DNA from: Mycolicibacterium sp. TUM20985
Lineage (GTDB): Bacteria; Actinomycetota; Actinomycetes; Mycobacteriales; Mycobacteriaceae
Assembly (NCBI RefSeq): GCF_030295745.1
Contig: NZ_AP027291.1
Location: 4,340,001 to 4,404,000, forward strand
Direction of reading: 5' to 3'
Length of the DNA: 64,000 nucleotides
Numbering within the stretch: the first letter of the stretch is position 1; every line of letters starts with the position of its first letter. Below are positions 42,704-52,164 of this stretch, one piece after another. A program made the translations under genes and the position numbers. The notes beneath the pieces were generated by a model. The model saw only the letters and a program-made list of their open reading frames with translations, was not told where the DNA came from and did not search any database.

Positions 42704-43462
42704 TCAGGCGGGGGCGCCGTTCTTCAGCGACTGCACCGCGTCCGCACTCAAGCGAGCAAGTTCGGCGGGCTCGCTCTCCTCGAGGGCAGCACCGAGTATC
42801 TCCGCCATCCGCAGGTTGGTCTGCTCCTCGACCTCGGCGTAGCGGACAGCCTTGTCGTCCCCGTCGGCGAACGGCTCGGGCCAGCCGAACATCGACGCGT
42901 ACTCCTGCCCCTTGTTGAGCATGTGCGCCTCGATGAAGGAGATGCCGGAATTGGTGAGCAGGTTGAAGTGCATGCCCGCCCGCAACTCCCGCAGGATGAA
43001 CATCACCTGCATCGCCCGCGCCGGAGCGTCATCGGCCAGCGGCATCGTCCGCCAGCCGGCGTACAACGGCAGCCCTGCGCCCGGTGTCGCCGCGATGACC
43101 TTCTCCCCCAGCTCGGCGAGGCGGTCCAGCCCCGCCGCGCCGACCAGATGCCTGCGGCCGAAGCCCGCCGTCTGCTCCCAGTAGAGGTCGGCCGCCCCGG
43201 CGGCCCCGCGTACTGCGATGCCTTCCTCCCACAAGCTCTGCAGGAAGGTGGGTTCGAACACCACGAACACCGAGCTCACCGCGACTCCGGTGGCCTCGCC
43301 GAGCACACCACCGCGGCCGGCGACATACCCCGCGAACGGGTTCTCGTAACCGGCCGCAATGCTCTCCGCGAACGTCTCGGGATGCAACATGAACATCGCG
43401 ACGGCTTGCTCGATAGGACCGCCCGCAGCCTGGGTGGCTTGCAGTAGATCGTTGTGAGTCAT
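42704..43462 (-). CDS. SCO6745-family protein
   Basis: This 252-aa, mostly helical soluble protein has the features I associate with actinobacterial SCO6745-family proteins. An N-terminal helical region is followed by a repeat-like middle (MAGRRHLVG-like GFGRRHLVGAAGLDRLAEL) and a C-terminal helical part. Its biochemical role is unknown; DNA binding has been suggested for relatives. ATG 43462 follows GAGAGAAGGAATTG. It starts 28 bases after the last mce-associated gene and so is probably the final gene of the mce operon. Confidence 0.7.
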   Translation of the reverse strand: MTHNDLLQATQAAGGPIEQAVAMFMLHPETFAESIAAGYENPFAGYVAGRGGVLGEATGVAVSSVFVVFEPTFLQSLWEEGIAVRGAAGAADLYWEQTAGFGRRHLVGAAGLDRLAELGEKVIAATPGAGLPLYAGWRTMPLADDAPARAMQVMFILRELRAGMHFNLLTNSGISFIEAHMLNKGQEYASMFGWPEPFADGDDKAVRYAEVEEQTNLRMAEILGAALEESEPAELARLSADAVQSLKNGAPA

Positions 43463-43490
43463 GACAATTCCTTCTCTCGCGGTTGGTTGG

Positions 43491-45062
43491 CTAGTTGCCA
43501 TGGACCGGCTCCGGAATGGGAGCCGGTGTAGGCGGCGTTTCCTCATCGCGCTGTCGTCGCGCCTGACGTCTGGTGAGCACGCCCAGCCACATGCCGTAGA
43601 CGATGACCAGAACGCCGACGGCGGTGAGCAACGGGGCGAACACGGTGAGCGGGGGCCAGTTGGTATCGGTGATCACGTAGTTGCTCTGCTGGCGCTCGAG
43701 GGCCGGGATCACGTCATCGCGGAAGTTGTCCCGGATCACGGGAGCGGACCGGCTGGGTGTGCCGTCGAAGCGAGTGAACCCCTCGGTGCCCGGCACCTGC
43801 GCCCAGCCGTCGGTCACCAGCCTGAGATTCGTGAACAACTGATACATCTGCGGAAAGTCGACCCGCAGCGTATTCCACATCTGCACGGTGGACACATTGG
43901 ACCGGCCGGCCAGGAACTCCACCAGTTTCGTCGCATCCGCGGTCGACGCCGAGAACGGCACCCCGTCCAGCAGGCCCGCACTGTGCGGGAAGTATAGGTG
44001 GACAAGGTCTTTCACGTCCTGTAAAGGCACGCCCACCTTCGCGGCAACACGGTCGAGCAGTTTGGGGTACTCCTCGGCGGCACCGCCGTCGGGCAGGATG
44101 GCCGGCCCGAGGGCCTGGACGAAGACGTCGATGAACTCGATCCCAGCCCTATCGCCCTGGATTCGGTCCAGCGCAAAGGCCGGTCGGGTGTCGTCGAGCA
44201 GTGTCTGGCCACCGATCAGGCGTGGGAACAGGTTCAGCCCGAGCACCAGCGCCACCACGCCGACACCGACGACGGGCACCACCGCCCAGGCGAACCGAAG
44301 CGGATTGCGCGGCGCTCCCCGCCAGGTCGCTACGACCATGGCCGTGCCGAAGAGGACCACCACGATTCCCAACACCAGAAGCAGTGGGGCGAGGAAGCCG
44401 ACGCCGCCGCGTACGCCCAACGGCCGGAAGTTCTCCTGCTGCCGCTCGACGGGTGAGATCAATTCCTCGCCCAGATACGTTCTCAGTTCGGGCATCGTCC
44501 GGACGGGGGTGCCGTCGAAACGGGTCAACCGCTCGGTGCCGGGAATGGCGGCCCACCCGTCGGTGAGCTTGGGTAGATTGATGATGACCTGGTCGAGCTT
44601 CGGATAGTCGGTCCTCAGCATCTGTTCCACCTGCTCCGGCGTCATCATCAACACCGTTCCCAGGTAGTGGACGAGCTTCGGCATTTCGGCGCTGACCTCG
44701 GGCAGGGTGAGCGAGGCCAGGAACCCGTTGATCGCCGGAAAGTCGTTGCGCATCAATGCCTGTGCATCCTCGCGCGATCGCCCGGTCGTGGCGGCGACGA
44801 GATCGATCATCTTGGGCAACTCGGCCTTGGCTCCATCGGCAGACATCATCGCGTCGACGGCATTCGTTGCGGCGGAGACGATTTCGATGCCACCGCGGTC
44901 TCCCTTGACCCGGTCGACCGTGAACGCCGGGCTCAGGTCGTCGACCATCGACTGTGCGGCGCCGAGTCGCGGGAACAGCTGCCAGGACACCACGAGGACG
45001 ATCACGATAATCCCCACCAGCGTGACGCCCGCCCAGGCGAGCGGAACCGACTTGCGGGCCAT
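43491..45062 (-). CDS. mce-associated membrane protein built from two 250-residue repeats
   Basis: This 523-aa membrane protein is an internal duplication. Each half begins with a hydrophobic helix ending LFPRL (residues 29-33 and 278-282). Then come GDRxGIE (54-60 and 303-309), DGW (168-170 and 418-420), RFDGTP (181-186 and 431-436) and ERQQ, and a second helix. The offset of the later motifs is exactly 250. The two roughly 180-residue loops are probably on the outer side. No enzyme motif is seen. It is the last membrane component of the mce operon and may bind lipids or brace the transporter. Confidence 0.75.
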   Translation of the reverse strand: MARKSVPLAWAGVTLVGIIVIVLVVSWQLFPRLGAAQSMVDDLSPAFTVDRVKGDRGGIEIVSAATNAVDAMMSADGAKAELPKMIDLVAATTGRSREDAQALMRNDFPAINGFLASLTLPEVSAEMPKLVHYLGTVLMMTPEQVEQMLRTDYPKLDQVIINLPKLTDGWAAIPGTERLTRFDGTPVRTMPELRTYLGEELISPVERQQENFRPLGVRGGVGFLAPLLLVLGIVVVLFGTAMVVATWRGAPRNPLRFAWAVVPVVGVGVVALVLGLNLFPRLIGGQTLLDDTRPAFALDRIQGDRAGIEFIDVFVQALGPAILPDGGAAEEYPKLLDRVAAKVGVPLQDVKDLVHLYFPHSAGLLDGVPFSASTADATKLVEFLAGRSNVSTVQMWNTLRVDFPQMYQLFTNLRLVTDGWAQVPGTEGFTRFDGTPSRSAPVIRDNFRDDVIPALERQQSNYVITDTNWPPLTVFAPLLTAVGVLVIVYGMWLGVLTRRQARRQRDEETPPTPAPIPEPVHGN

Positions 45063-45084
45063 GTACTCCTCCGTCTTCGAGCAG

Positions 45085-45804
45085 TTAGAGCTGCGGTGTC
45101 AGGTCCATGAAGCTGACCGTGGACATCTTGGTGACCAGCCAGCGCGCGCCCTCGCGTGTCATCGTGAGGCGGTATCCAACGTATTTGAGCGAGGGAATGT
45201 TCTTGGTCAGTGGGCTGGTGGCGGTGGTGTTGGTGAAGACGATCGCCACGGCGTCCGTGCCATCGAGCGATTCCACTCCCACGCCAACGACCTCGGTGCT
45301 GTCGGTCACCTGAGCTTGTTCGTTGGGAGCGGCGGCCGCGTCGAGGAACTTGCGGTACTGGGCACTGAAGTCACCGCTGAGGTACTGACTCGCGCGATCG
45401 GCCAACGTGTCGATCGTGGCGGGGGTGTATGTCCACAAGGTGGTGACTGCATCCACCGCGGTGCGCGCGACGTCGGTTCGGGCTGATGCGGCAGCGCGAT
45501 CGGCCAGATAGGTGTGCACGGCCGCACCTGCGTATGTCATCGAGCCGACGAACACCAGAGCGGCAATGCCGACCACGACGGTGCGCCAGCGGCTGAATTG
45601 CCCGCTGCCAGCAGCCGCGTCGCCGTCGTCGTCTTTGCCGCCTACTTCCGTGACGGGACCGTCCGCGGCCACCGGCGGTGTCGTGGCATCCACGTCGAGC
45701 GCCGGAAGTCGCCGTCCGCGTTTGCCGCGGGGCGTTTGGCCGTGCGGTCGCCGACGGTTGCGAGCATCTGTCAGATCATCGGTGTCAAGCTGCTGATCAT
45801 CCAT
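45085..45804 (-). CDS. mce-associated membrane protein
   Basis: This 239-aa protein has a charged, low-complexity cytosolic N-terminus of about 85 residues. One membrane helix follows (about 86-110, TVVVGIAALVFVGSMTYAGA), then an outer NTF2-like domain ending with the LTMTREGARWLVTKMSTV strand. This is the layout of the Mam proteins of mce operons. ATG 45804 follows AGGAGGAGGACC. It overlaps the upstream gene by 34 bases on the same strand. Confidence 0.82.
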   Translation of the reverse strand: MDDQQLDTDDLTDARNRRRPHGQTPRGKRGRRLPALDVDATTPPVAADGPVTEVGGKDDDGDAAAGSGQFSRWRTVVVGIAALVFVGSMTYAGAAVHTYLADRAAASARTDVARTAVDAVTTLWTYTPATIDTLADRASQYLSGDFSAQYRKFLDAAAAPNEQAQVTDSTEVVGVGVESLDGTDAVAIVFTNTTATSPLTKNIPSLKYVGYRLTMTREGARWLVTKMSTVSFMDLTPQL

Positions 45805-46325
45805 CGGTCCTCCTCCTGCTTGGTCGTGACCACCCATCGGTTCGTCCTTTCGGCCCGCAACATTCCGTCCGGCGACGTAGACGTGAACTTCGTGATGACC
45901 AGCACGTCGACGCTGCCGTCGTCGTTGCGTCTGGAGACACCCGCTTCGAGCACGGTGCCCGTCGTGGGTTCCGATCTCGCTATGCCGACGACGATCTCGT
46001 CTTCGTTCTGGCGGTACTGCTCGGCGAAGGCGCCCGTGGCTCGTGCGAGTATCCGATCGGCGTAGTCGTTCGCGTGGAATGGGTCAGGCGACGTGAAGTC
46101 CGTCATGAACGTACGGACATAGCCGAGCGCAGCGGCATCGTATAGCCCTGCGCGTCTTCGCGTTTCATGTGAAGACAGCACCAGCCCGCACAGCACGATG
46201 GCAATCACTGCCACCGCCGCGGCGAACGTCACCGCAGTCGGCAATCGCCAGCGTCGCGCCGGGCGAGCCGGCGTGGCGCAGAGAAGCAGCCCCGCATCCC
46301 CCTCGATCCTGCGTCGCGGACTCAC
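45771..46325 (-). CDS. mce-associated membrane protein
   Basis: This 184-aa protein has a short basic N-terminus, one membrane helix (about residues 30-50, TAVTFAAAVAVIAIVLCGLVL) and an outer domain of the Mam type (VLEAGVSRRNDDGSVDVLVI, then TKQEEDRWMISSLTPM). The start is GTG 46325, overlapping the previous stop. The frame is open upstream but that is shadow. Mam proteins are thought to support the Mce lipid transporter; this one's exact role is unknown. Confidence 0.8.
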   Translation of the reverse strand: MSPRRRIEGDAGLLLCATPARPARRWRLPTAVTFAAAVAVIAIVLCGLVLSSHETRRRAGLYDAAALGYVRTFMTDFTSPDPFHANDYADRILARATGAFAEQYRQNEDEIVVGIARSEPTTGTVLEAGVSRRNDDGSVDVLVITKFTSTSPDGMLRAERTNRWVVTTKQEEDRWMISSLTPMI

Positions 46326-47296
46326 GGGTTGGCCTTCACCGTTGGCGGACTGGTCACGACGGTCAGCTCGTCGACGCGCCATGGCGTCGAATCGGATTCG
46401 ACGAAGTTCACTCGCACCGAAGCGGTGAGGTACCGCCGGTCCGGCGCCGCCCCGCGCCGGCCCTGCAAGAACAGCAACATGGTGGCACGACCTCGTGTCG
46501 CGCTGAGCACCGAGCTGTCCGTCACCCAATAGTCGTTGCGTACCAGACCTGCCTTCACGACCGCCTGCTGCTGGGCGATCAACTGTCCGCGGTAGGCGTC
46601 GGAGGCCAACGTTCGCGCGCGGTCGAAGTCGCCCTGCACGGTTTCGGGGTGATAGCTCAGGATTTGTTCGACCATGTGCGGCCCCTGCGCTGCGATCTCG
46701 GCGGTGGCATCGGAGCTCGATGAATCTCGTTGACGCACAACGGCAACGCTGACCGTGGCATCCACCGCGCACAGCGCGGCGGCGACCAGCAGGACGCAAG
46801 CAGTGTTTCGGCGCGACCCGTCGGCCATTGGTGCTTCCACCACGTGCGCCTCGGTGCCCCACAATGCGTCTGCGAACGTACGTCGGCGGGAATCCTTCAA
46901 CGGCCAGAGCCATCCCGCCAATGCCGGAACGGTGTCCAGCAGGTGCGTCATGTCTCGTAGCAGCAGCGTCCATGGTCCAACGGGCGATCCAGCCCGATAC
47001 ACGAGTTCGATGCCAAATGCCCGCCTTCCCAAGCTTTGTCCGCTCACGCCGGGCAGGAGCACCCTGTTGACTACCGTCCAGGAGACGGCGGCGACAGCGA
47101 TGAAGACTGACATCCACCACCACCCGCCGTGCAGCGGTACCGACAACGCGACCATCGCCGCCGTTGCCAGCACCGCGGCGCCGGGCAGGACGTCGAGGCT
47201 TAGCGCTCCCGCCCTGGCGGGCCAGGACGCCGGCTCTGACGGGGGTGGGCGATCATTCGCAGTCTTGACGCGCGGGGCCACTTCGGTCAACGTCAT
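46322..47296 (-). CDS. RDD-domain mce-associated membrane protein
   Basis: This 324-aa protein joins two modules. The N-terminal part (about residues 25-155) is an RDD-type membrane domain with LSLDVLPGAAVLATAAMV, SGQSLGRRAFGIELV and LLLRDMTHLLDTVPAL. A further helix (about 172-190) leads to an outer NTF2-like Mam domain ending in WRVDELTVVTSPP. The same RDD plus Mam pairing is known near mycobacterial mce operons. ATG 47296 overlaps the upstream stop. Function is inferred from context only. Confidence 0.82.
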   Translation of the reverse strand: MTLTEVAPRVKTANDRPPPSEPASWPARAGALSLDVLPGAAVLATAAMVALSVPLHGGWWWMSVFIAVAAVSWTVVNRVLLPGVSGQSLGRRAFGIELVYRAGSPVGPWTLLLRDMTHLLDTVPALAGWLWPLKDSRRRTFADALWGTEAHVVEAPMADGSRRNTACVLLVAAALCAVDATVSVAVVRQRDSSSSDATAEIAAQGPHMVEQILSYHPETVQGDFDRARTLASDAYRGQLIAQQQAVVKAGLVRNDYWVTDSSVLSATRGRATMLLFLQGRRGAAPDRRYLTASVRVNFVESDSTPWRVDELTVVTSPPTVKANP

Positions 47297-47838
47297 GTGG
47301 CCACCTGATCGAGCTCGGCGACCTTGAACTGGCCGTTGACGGGCACCATCCTCACCCGCACCCGGTAGCTGTTCACCCGGTCTGCCATCCCGGTCTGCGA
47401 GACCGTGGCGCGGAAGACGACCAACGCGTCGATCGACCCGTCCTCGTTGTCGCGTTCGACCGCCGCGTACAGCTCCGGAACCCGTACTCGGACGTCGACG
47501 GCCTCGTAAGCCTGCGCCAGAACCTCGCCGTACCAAGTCGATTGGTCGCCGAACGTTCCGGTCGAGCAGTCGCCGAGCTTTCGTTGCGCGCCGGGAATCG
47601 CTGCGACACTGGCCGGCTGCGTAGCGGCCACGCAGTCCTTGGCCGCTGCGAGCGCCGCATCGTTCGCGGCGGCAGTGGCCTGGCTCTGCCGGTGGGCCTG
47701 CGTGGCGAGACGGCCGCCTGCCACGGCACCGCCGGCCAACACGAGGAGCACCGCCGCAATCGCGATCGGCCACCGTCGGGTCATGCGTGGCCCGGCAGTG
47801 CCGGCAACCGTTTCAGCCGTGGCCGCACCTGGCTTCAC
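47293..47838 (-). CDS. mce-associated membrane protein
   Basis: This 181-aa protein has a membrane helix about residues 22-42 (RRWPIAIAAVLLVLAGGAVAGG). The outer domain has two Cys residues (DCVAAT and DCSTG) that could form a disulfide, and an NTF2-like end (YRVRVRMVPVNGQFKVAELD). The start is GTG 47838, eight bases after the MceF stop. It is the first accessory gene after the six mce genes. Confidence 0.8.
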   Translation of the reverse strand: MKPGAATAETVAGTAGPRMTRRWPIAIAAVLLVLAGGAVAGGRLATQAHRQSQATAAANDAALAAAKDCVAATQPASVAAIPGAQRKLGDCSTGTFGDQSTWYGEVLAQAYEAVDVRVRVPELYAAVERDNEDGSIDALVVFRATVSQTGMADRVNSYRVRVRMVPVNGQFKVAELDQVAT

Positions 47839-47845
47839 AGGGTCT

Positions 47846-49396
47846 CTATCCCACCGGTGCCAGCATCCGTTTCCATCCGTCGTCTCCTGACTCGATCGAG
47901 TTGTCGACGGAATACCTCACCCCGTCGGGGCCGGTGATCTCGCCGGACTGGGTCTGCAGCACGGCTCCCGGCGGTACGTCCGGGCTGTAGCTGCACGAGT
48001 TGGGCTGCTGTCCGTTGCACTGGACGCTGCCCGCCCCCGGCGCGGACACCGGGTCGCTGACCGGGGGTGGCGTTCCTGGCAAGCTGCCCGCGGGCAAGGG
48101 GTTCAGTCCCGTGTCGATCGACGGGGCGGGGACTACGTAACCCGGTTTCACCGGCTGATCGCAGCGCGCCCCCGGGGCCGGGCAGGTCAGGGTCTGATTC
48201 GGGTCGCCGTACCACGGGTTGGTTCCCTGCGGCTCGTACGGTTGACCGCTCCGGCAGTCCTGCGGCGTCGCTGCGCGCCTGCCCGGGACGTCGACGCAGG
48301 GGATGTTGCGTGCGCCGCGTACGGAGTTCGCCGTCTGGTCTTGTGGAATCTTGCAGTAGGTGTTGGACGGTAACGGCGCGGCGCTGGTGTCGGCCGGAGA
48401 ACGCCACTGCGATGCGGGGACGAAGCCCGTCAGGCAAGGCGGGGGCTGGTTGATCGCCAGCCCAAGGTCGATGCGGGCTTCACCGGGGAACGCCAGTGTC
48501 GTCGTCTGAGCGACGGAACTGACCTGCGGCAACAACACCAACACCTGCTCGATGCCCTGGCGGTAGCGCAGCAGCAGGCCGGTGACGACTTCCAGGTTCG
48601 CCAACGTCTGAGGCAGCGACTCGCGAACTCCACCCAGTACGCCGTTGGCGGTGTCCAAGGTCGGGGCGGCATTGGTCAGCACGTCGTTCAGCTGCGAATC
48701 TTGAGCGGCGGTCTGGGTGGCGACGACGTTGAGGTTGTGGATCCACTGCTTGATCTCCCCGGCGGACGCGGCTTGAGAATTGAGCAGCGGCGCCGACTTC
48801 GCGATGAGGTCGTTGATGTCGCCGGTATGGGCATCGAATTCGCCCGCGAGCGACTGCGTGGAGTCGACCAGTCGGTTCAGTGCCGGGCCCAGTCCGCCCA
48901 CCGCTTGCGACGTCTGATCGAGCACCGAGGCGATCTTGTCCTTCGGTAGCGCGCCCAAGCCGCGATCGATGGCCGCTAGCGCCGTGCCGATATCTTCGGG
49001 CACCGTGCCCGTGGTGATGGCTTGTCCAGGGGTCAGATACTTACCTCGATCACCGTTGGACACCAGATCCAAGTACTGCTCGCCAACCGCGGAGACGGAG
49101 TGCACGTTGGCGGTCGCGTCCACCGGTATCCGGTAGCCGTCGTCGATGCTCATCGTCACCTGCACCCCGGTCTTCGTCGGCTCCACGGCGGTGACCTTGC
49201 CGATCGTGGCACCGCGGTAAGTCACGTTGGCCGTGCGGTAGAGGCCACCGGAGACCGGCAAATCTGCAGTGAGGGTGTATTGCCCGATGCCTACCGCCGC
49301 CGGCAGCCGCAGGTAGTAACCGCCCAGCACGAGGAGCGTGAGCAACGTCAGGATGGAGAAGACGATGAGCTGAGTTCGGACGAATCGGGTGACCAC
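47846..49396 (-). CDS. mceF: Mce family protein, MceF position
   Basis: This 516-aa protein has an N-terminal membrane anchor (LIVFSILTLLTLLVLGGYYL). An MCE/MlaD domain follows about residues 38-120, with YRTANVTYRGATIGKV and VHSVSAVGEQYLDL, and then a long helical region. The C-terminal 190 residues are Pro/Gly-rich with several Cys, longer than in the archetypal MceF proteins. It would form part of the hexameric tube carrying lipids across the envelope. Starts at GTG 49396, directly after the MceE stop. Confidence 0.9.
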   Translation of the reverse strand: MVTRFVRTQLIVFSILTLLTLLVLGGYYLRLPAAVGIGQYTLTADLPVSGGLYRTANVTYRGATIGKVTAVEPTKTGVQVTMSIDDGYRIPVDATANVHSVSAVGEQYLDLVSNGDRGKYLTPGQAITTGTVPEDIGTALAAIDRGLGALPKDKIASVLDQTSQAVGGLGPALNRLVDSTQSLAGEFDAHTGDINDLIAKSAPLLNSQAASAGEIKQWIHNLNVVATQTAAQDSQLNDVLTNAAPTLDTANGVLGGVRESLPQTLANLEVVTGLLLRYRQGIEQVLVLLPQVSSVAQTTTLAFPGEARIDLGLAINQPPPCLTGFVPASQWRSPADTSAAPLPSNTYCKIPQDQTANSVRGARNIPCVDVPGRRAATPQDCRSGQPYEPQGTNPWYGDPNQTLTCPAPGARCDQPVKPGYVVPAPSIDTGLNPLPAGSLPGTPPPVSDPVSAPGAGSVQCNGQQPNSCSYSPDVPPGAVLQTQSGEITGPDGVRYSVDNSIESGDDGWKRMLAPVG

Positions 49397-50572
49397 TCAC
49401 GGGCCCCGTTCGACCAGTGGACCGCCCGGGACGTCGTTCGGGTTCGGCGTGAATCGGACGTCGGGGATCATGGTGGCGGGATCACGGCCCCAAGACTGCT
49501 CCAGCGCGCGCAGCGCTCCGGTGAAACGGGTCCCCGTCAGTAGTCCGTTGTCGAGGGCGCTGAGCGTGAGGTCGACGTTGAGCGAGGTGTTGATGTAATC
49601 GCCCCGGAACGTCTTGGGGATGGCGTCGATGTCGAACGGAGCGGTGAGAGCCACCTTCAGGGCCGGGACGATGAACGGCGCCGCGCGGACGAGTTGGGCC
49701 AGCGGCCGTTGCAGGGACACCAGGTTCCGGTTCAGAGTGGCGTTCGACGAGTCGGCCGTCTTCCTCGCGGCGTCACTGAACTGACCCAGCGACTCGACCG
49801 CCTCGATGACCCGGCCCTGGGAGTCGTTGAGGTACTTGACGAGCGGCGGCAACTCGGTCAGTGCACCGTTGAGGGTGCTGTCGTGTTCGGCCGCGATCTT
49901 CAAGAACCGGTCGGCGGAGTCGATGGCATGCGTGACGTCCCCGATCTGTGCTTCGAGCTTGGCGGTGAAGGTGTCGAGCTTGTCGAGAAGCGCACGGATC
50001 TGGTCGCCCCGCCCATTCACGATGCTGTAGACCTCGTTCGATATGACGTCGAGGTTGGACACGCCGCCGCCGTGCAGCAGGGTCGCTACGCTGGCAAGGG
50101 TCCGCTCGGTGCTGGGGAAGGCCGACGAGTTCTTCAGTGCCACGGTGTCACCGTTGGCCAGCAGCTGCGGCGACGGATCCTGTTCCGGCGCAGCCAGTTC
50201 GAGGTGCTGGGTGCCCAGCAAGCTGGTCTGGCCGATCTTCGCCGTGGCGTTCTTCGGTAGCTGCACGCCGTTCTGCAATTCGACGGTCAGGGTCGCGATC
50301 CAGCTCTTCATCTTGATCGCCTGCACCTGGCCGACATAGACGTCGGCGATGAAGACCTTGCTATTGGGGGTGAGCCCCAGCGTGTCGGGCATCTGCACGT
50401 AGACGGTGTAGGAGCCGCGCCCACTGCCAGGGCCCCTGGGGATCGGCACATTTGCGATGCCGCGCCACTCCCCGCAACCGCTTAGCGCGAGCACGACGCC
50501 CAGCATCGCGATGCTCCGCCAGCCCGCGCGCCGAACCCGGCGCGCGGCGCGCCATGCGCTCGACGCGATCAC
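49397..50572 (-). CDS. mceE: Mce family lipoprotein, MceE position (Lpr type)
   Basis: This 391-aa lipoprotein has a signal peptide ending in the lipobox LSGC (C33). The MCE domain (about residues 50-130, with YTVYVQMPDTLGLTPNSKVFIADVYVG) and a helical needle domain follow. MceE is the lipid-anchored member in all mce operons (LprK to LprN in M. tuberculosis). GTG 50572 overlaps the MceD stop. Which mce subtype it belongs to cannot be set from this window. Confidence 0.92.
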   Translation of the reverse strand: MIASSAWRAARRVRRAGWRSIAMLGVVLALSGCGEWRGIANVPIPRGPGSGRGSYTVYVQMPDTLGLTPNSKVFIADVYVGQVQAIKMKSWIATLTVELQNGVQLPKNATAKIGQTSLLGTQHLELAAPEQDPSPQLLANGDTVALKNSSAFPSTERTLASVATLLHGGGVSNLDVISNEVYSIVNGRGDQIRALLDKLDTFTAKLEAQIGDVTHAIDSADRFLKIAAEHDSTLNGALTELPPLVKYLNDSQGRVIEAVESLGQFSDAARKTADSSNATLNRNLVSLQRPLAQLVRAAPFIVPALKVALTAPFDIDAIPKTFRGDYINTSLNVDLTLSALDNGLLTGTRFTGALRALEQSWGRDPATMIPDVRFTPNPNDVPGGPLVERGP

Positions 50573-52161
50573 CGGCCCGGTCCCATCGGTGCTTCGGCGG
50601 GCAGCGCTGGTCCATCGCTCGATGTGGGTGCCGGCGTCGGCGCAACCAGACCCGGGATGACCCCTGGCGCGGGTGGCGGCGGCGGACCGGGTTGTGGATA
50701 CCACGGCGGCGGAAGGGGATTCACCTCGTCGAAACTGTTCGGCTTGCCGGGCAGGTTGGGCCCCCACGGAGGCGGCGCGTCGTCCGGGCCACCCATCAGT
50801 TCGGCTAGTGACCCCGGTGTCAACAGGTCGCCGGTGGCCGGGCGCACGTCGAGGCCTTGCATGCCCGGCGCCGCTACCCAGCCCGGTGCGTGGTTGCCGT
50901 TTCCGTTGACGTACACGTCGGGAGCGAAGAGGCCGGGCACGGTGGTGTCCTTGAATCCGGGCGGGGGTGCTAGCCGTGGCTCGGAGTAGGCGGTCTGTTT
51001 GGGTAGCGCCTCTGCGGTGCTGAACGGCATTAGCCCAAACGGCAGATAGTTGAACTTGATCGCATCCAGGACCGGCGTCAGGTATTGCGCGCACAGTTCG
51101 GCGGAATCCTGATAGCCCAACCTGCTTCCGGCCTGGATCGAGCTGCAGATGAGCTCCAGCGGATTCGCGAAGTTGGTGACGGCGGGGATGATCGTCAGAG
51201 CGCCGTGGCTGGGGTGGTACACGTTGTTGGCGTTGGCCGCAAAAGTCGGGAACACGTGCAGGAAGGTCTCCAGGTCCTTCTGCTGGTCGGGTTGCACCAG
51301 CGGAGTCGTCGCCGTCGACAGGTTGTTGACGTCGGTGGTGAGCACGTTGCCGTTCTGGTCGAGGAACTTGCGCAGCACGGGGAGCAGCCCGTTGACTTGG
51401 TTGACGGCATCTGCGACTTCGTGATCGTTCGGCGTGAGGTTGTTCGTGAGCTGAGACAGGTTGTCGTTCAACGAGATCAGCTGTTGTTCGTTGACCTGCA
51501 GGGCGTTGAGGAACGTGGCCAGCCCGCCCACGACCGCGAACGTCTCGCCTCGGCTTTCGTTGAGCGCGCTCAGCGACGTCGACAGGGTGTTCAGCGTCTT
51601 CTTGATGGCATCGCCCTTGCCGGCCAGCCCGTTGGCGAGGGACTCAAGCGCGTCGCCGATCGGGCCCTTGGGGTTGTCGGGTGTCGGCCCGAGCGCCGTC
51701 ACGGTCTTGCCAACGCTGTCCCGCAGGTCATCCCACTCCACCGGCACCTGGGTGCGCTCGATCGGGATCACCGTGTGGTTGGTCAGAACCGGCCCACCGT
51801 TGTACGGCGGCTCCAACTGGATGTTGCGCGAGGCGACCAGGCTGGGGTCCATGATGACCGCCGATGCGTTGGCGGGGACTTTGTACTTGGTTGGAAAGTG
51901 GAACGTCACCTTCATCTTGTCGCCGGCCGGCTCGACCGCGTCGACCGAACCCACCGGCACGCCCATGATCGAGACGTCGTCCCCTGGATAGAGCGAGTTG
52001 GCCTGCGCGAAGTACGCGACGATCACGTTGTTGGTCAGCTTCTGGAACAGAAGCCAACCGCCGATCGTCAGGGCCAGCGCCGCGACCAACGCAAGCGCCG
52101 TGACGACGACCGACTTCCTGGAGAAGCCACGTATATCGCCAACGCCGAAGTGGGTGCTCAT
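50569..52161 (-). CDS. mceD: Mce family protein, MceD position
   Basis: This 530-aa protein has a membrane anchor (VVVTALALVAALALTIGGWLLF, about residues 18-39) and an MCE domain (AYFAQANSLYPGDDVSIMGVPVGSV). A long coiled region follows with many Asn/Gln/Leu (VNEQQLISLNDNLSQLTNNL). A Pro-rich tail of about 130 residues ends PPPPAPGVIPGLVAPTPAP. The four-base overlap with mceE and three-base gap from mceC show tight coupling. Confidence 0.92.
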   Translation of the reverse strand: MSTHFGVGDIRGFSRKSVVVTALALVAALALTIGGWLLFQKLTNNVIVAYFAQANSLYPGDDVSIMGVPVGSVDAVEPAGDKMKVTFHFPTKYKVPANASAVIMDPSLVASRNIQLEPPYNGGPVLTNHTVIPIERTQVPVEWDDLRDSVGKTVTALGPTPDNPKGPIGDALESLANGLAGKGDAIKKTLNTLSTSLSALNESRGETFAVVGGLATFLNALQVNEQQLISLNDNLSQLTNNLTPNDHEVADAVNQVNGLLPVLRKFLDQNGNVLTTDVNNLSTATTPLVQPDQQKDLETFLHVFPTFAANANNVYHPSHGALTIIPAVTNFANPLELICSSIQAGSRLGYQDSAELCAQYLTPVLDAIKFNYLPFGLMPFSTAEALPKQTAYSEPRLAPPPGFKDTTVPGLFAPDVYVNGNGNHAPGWVAAPGMQGLDVRPATGDLLTPGSLAELMGGPDDAPPPWGPNLPGKPNSFDEVNPLPPPWYPQPGPPPPPAPGVIPGLVAPTPAPTSSDGPALPAEAPMGPGR

Positions 52162-52164
52162 CAG

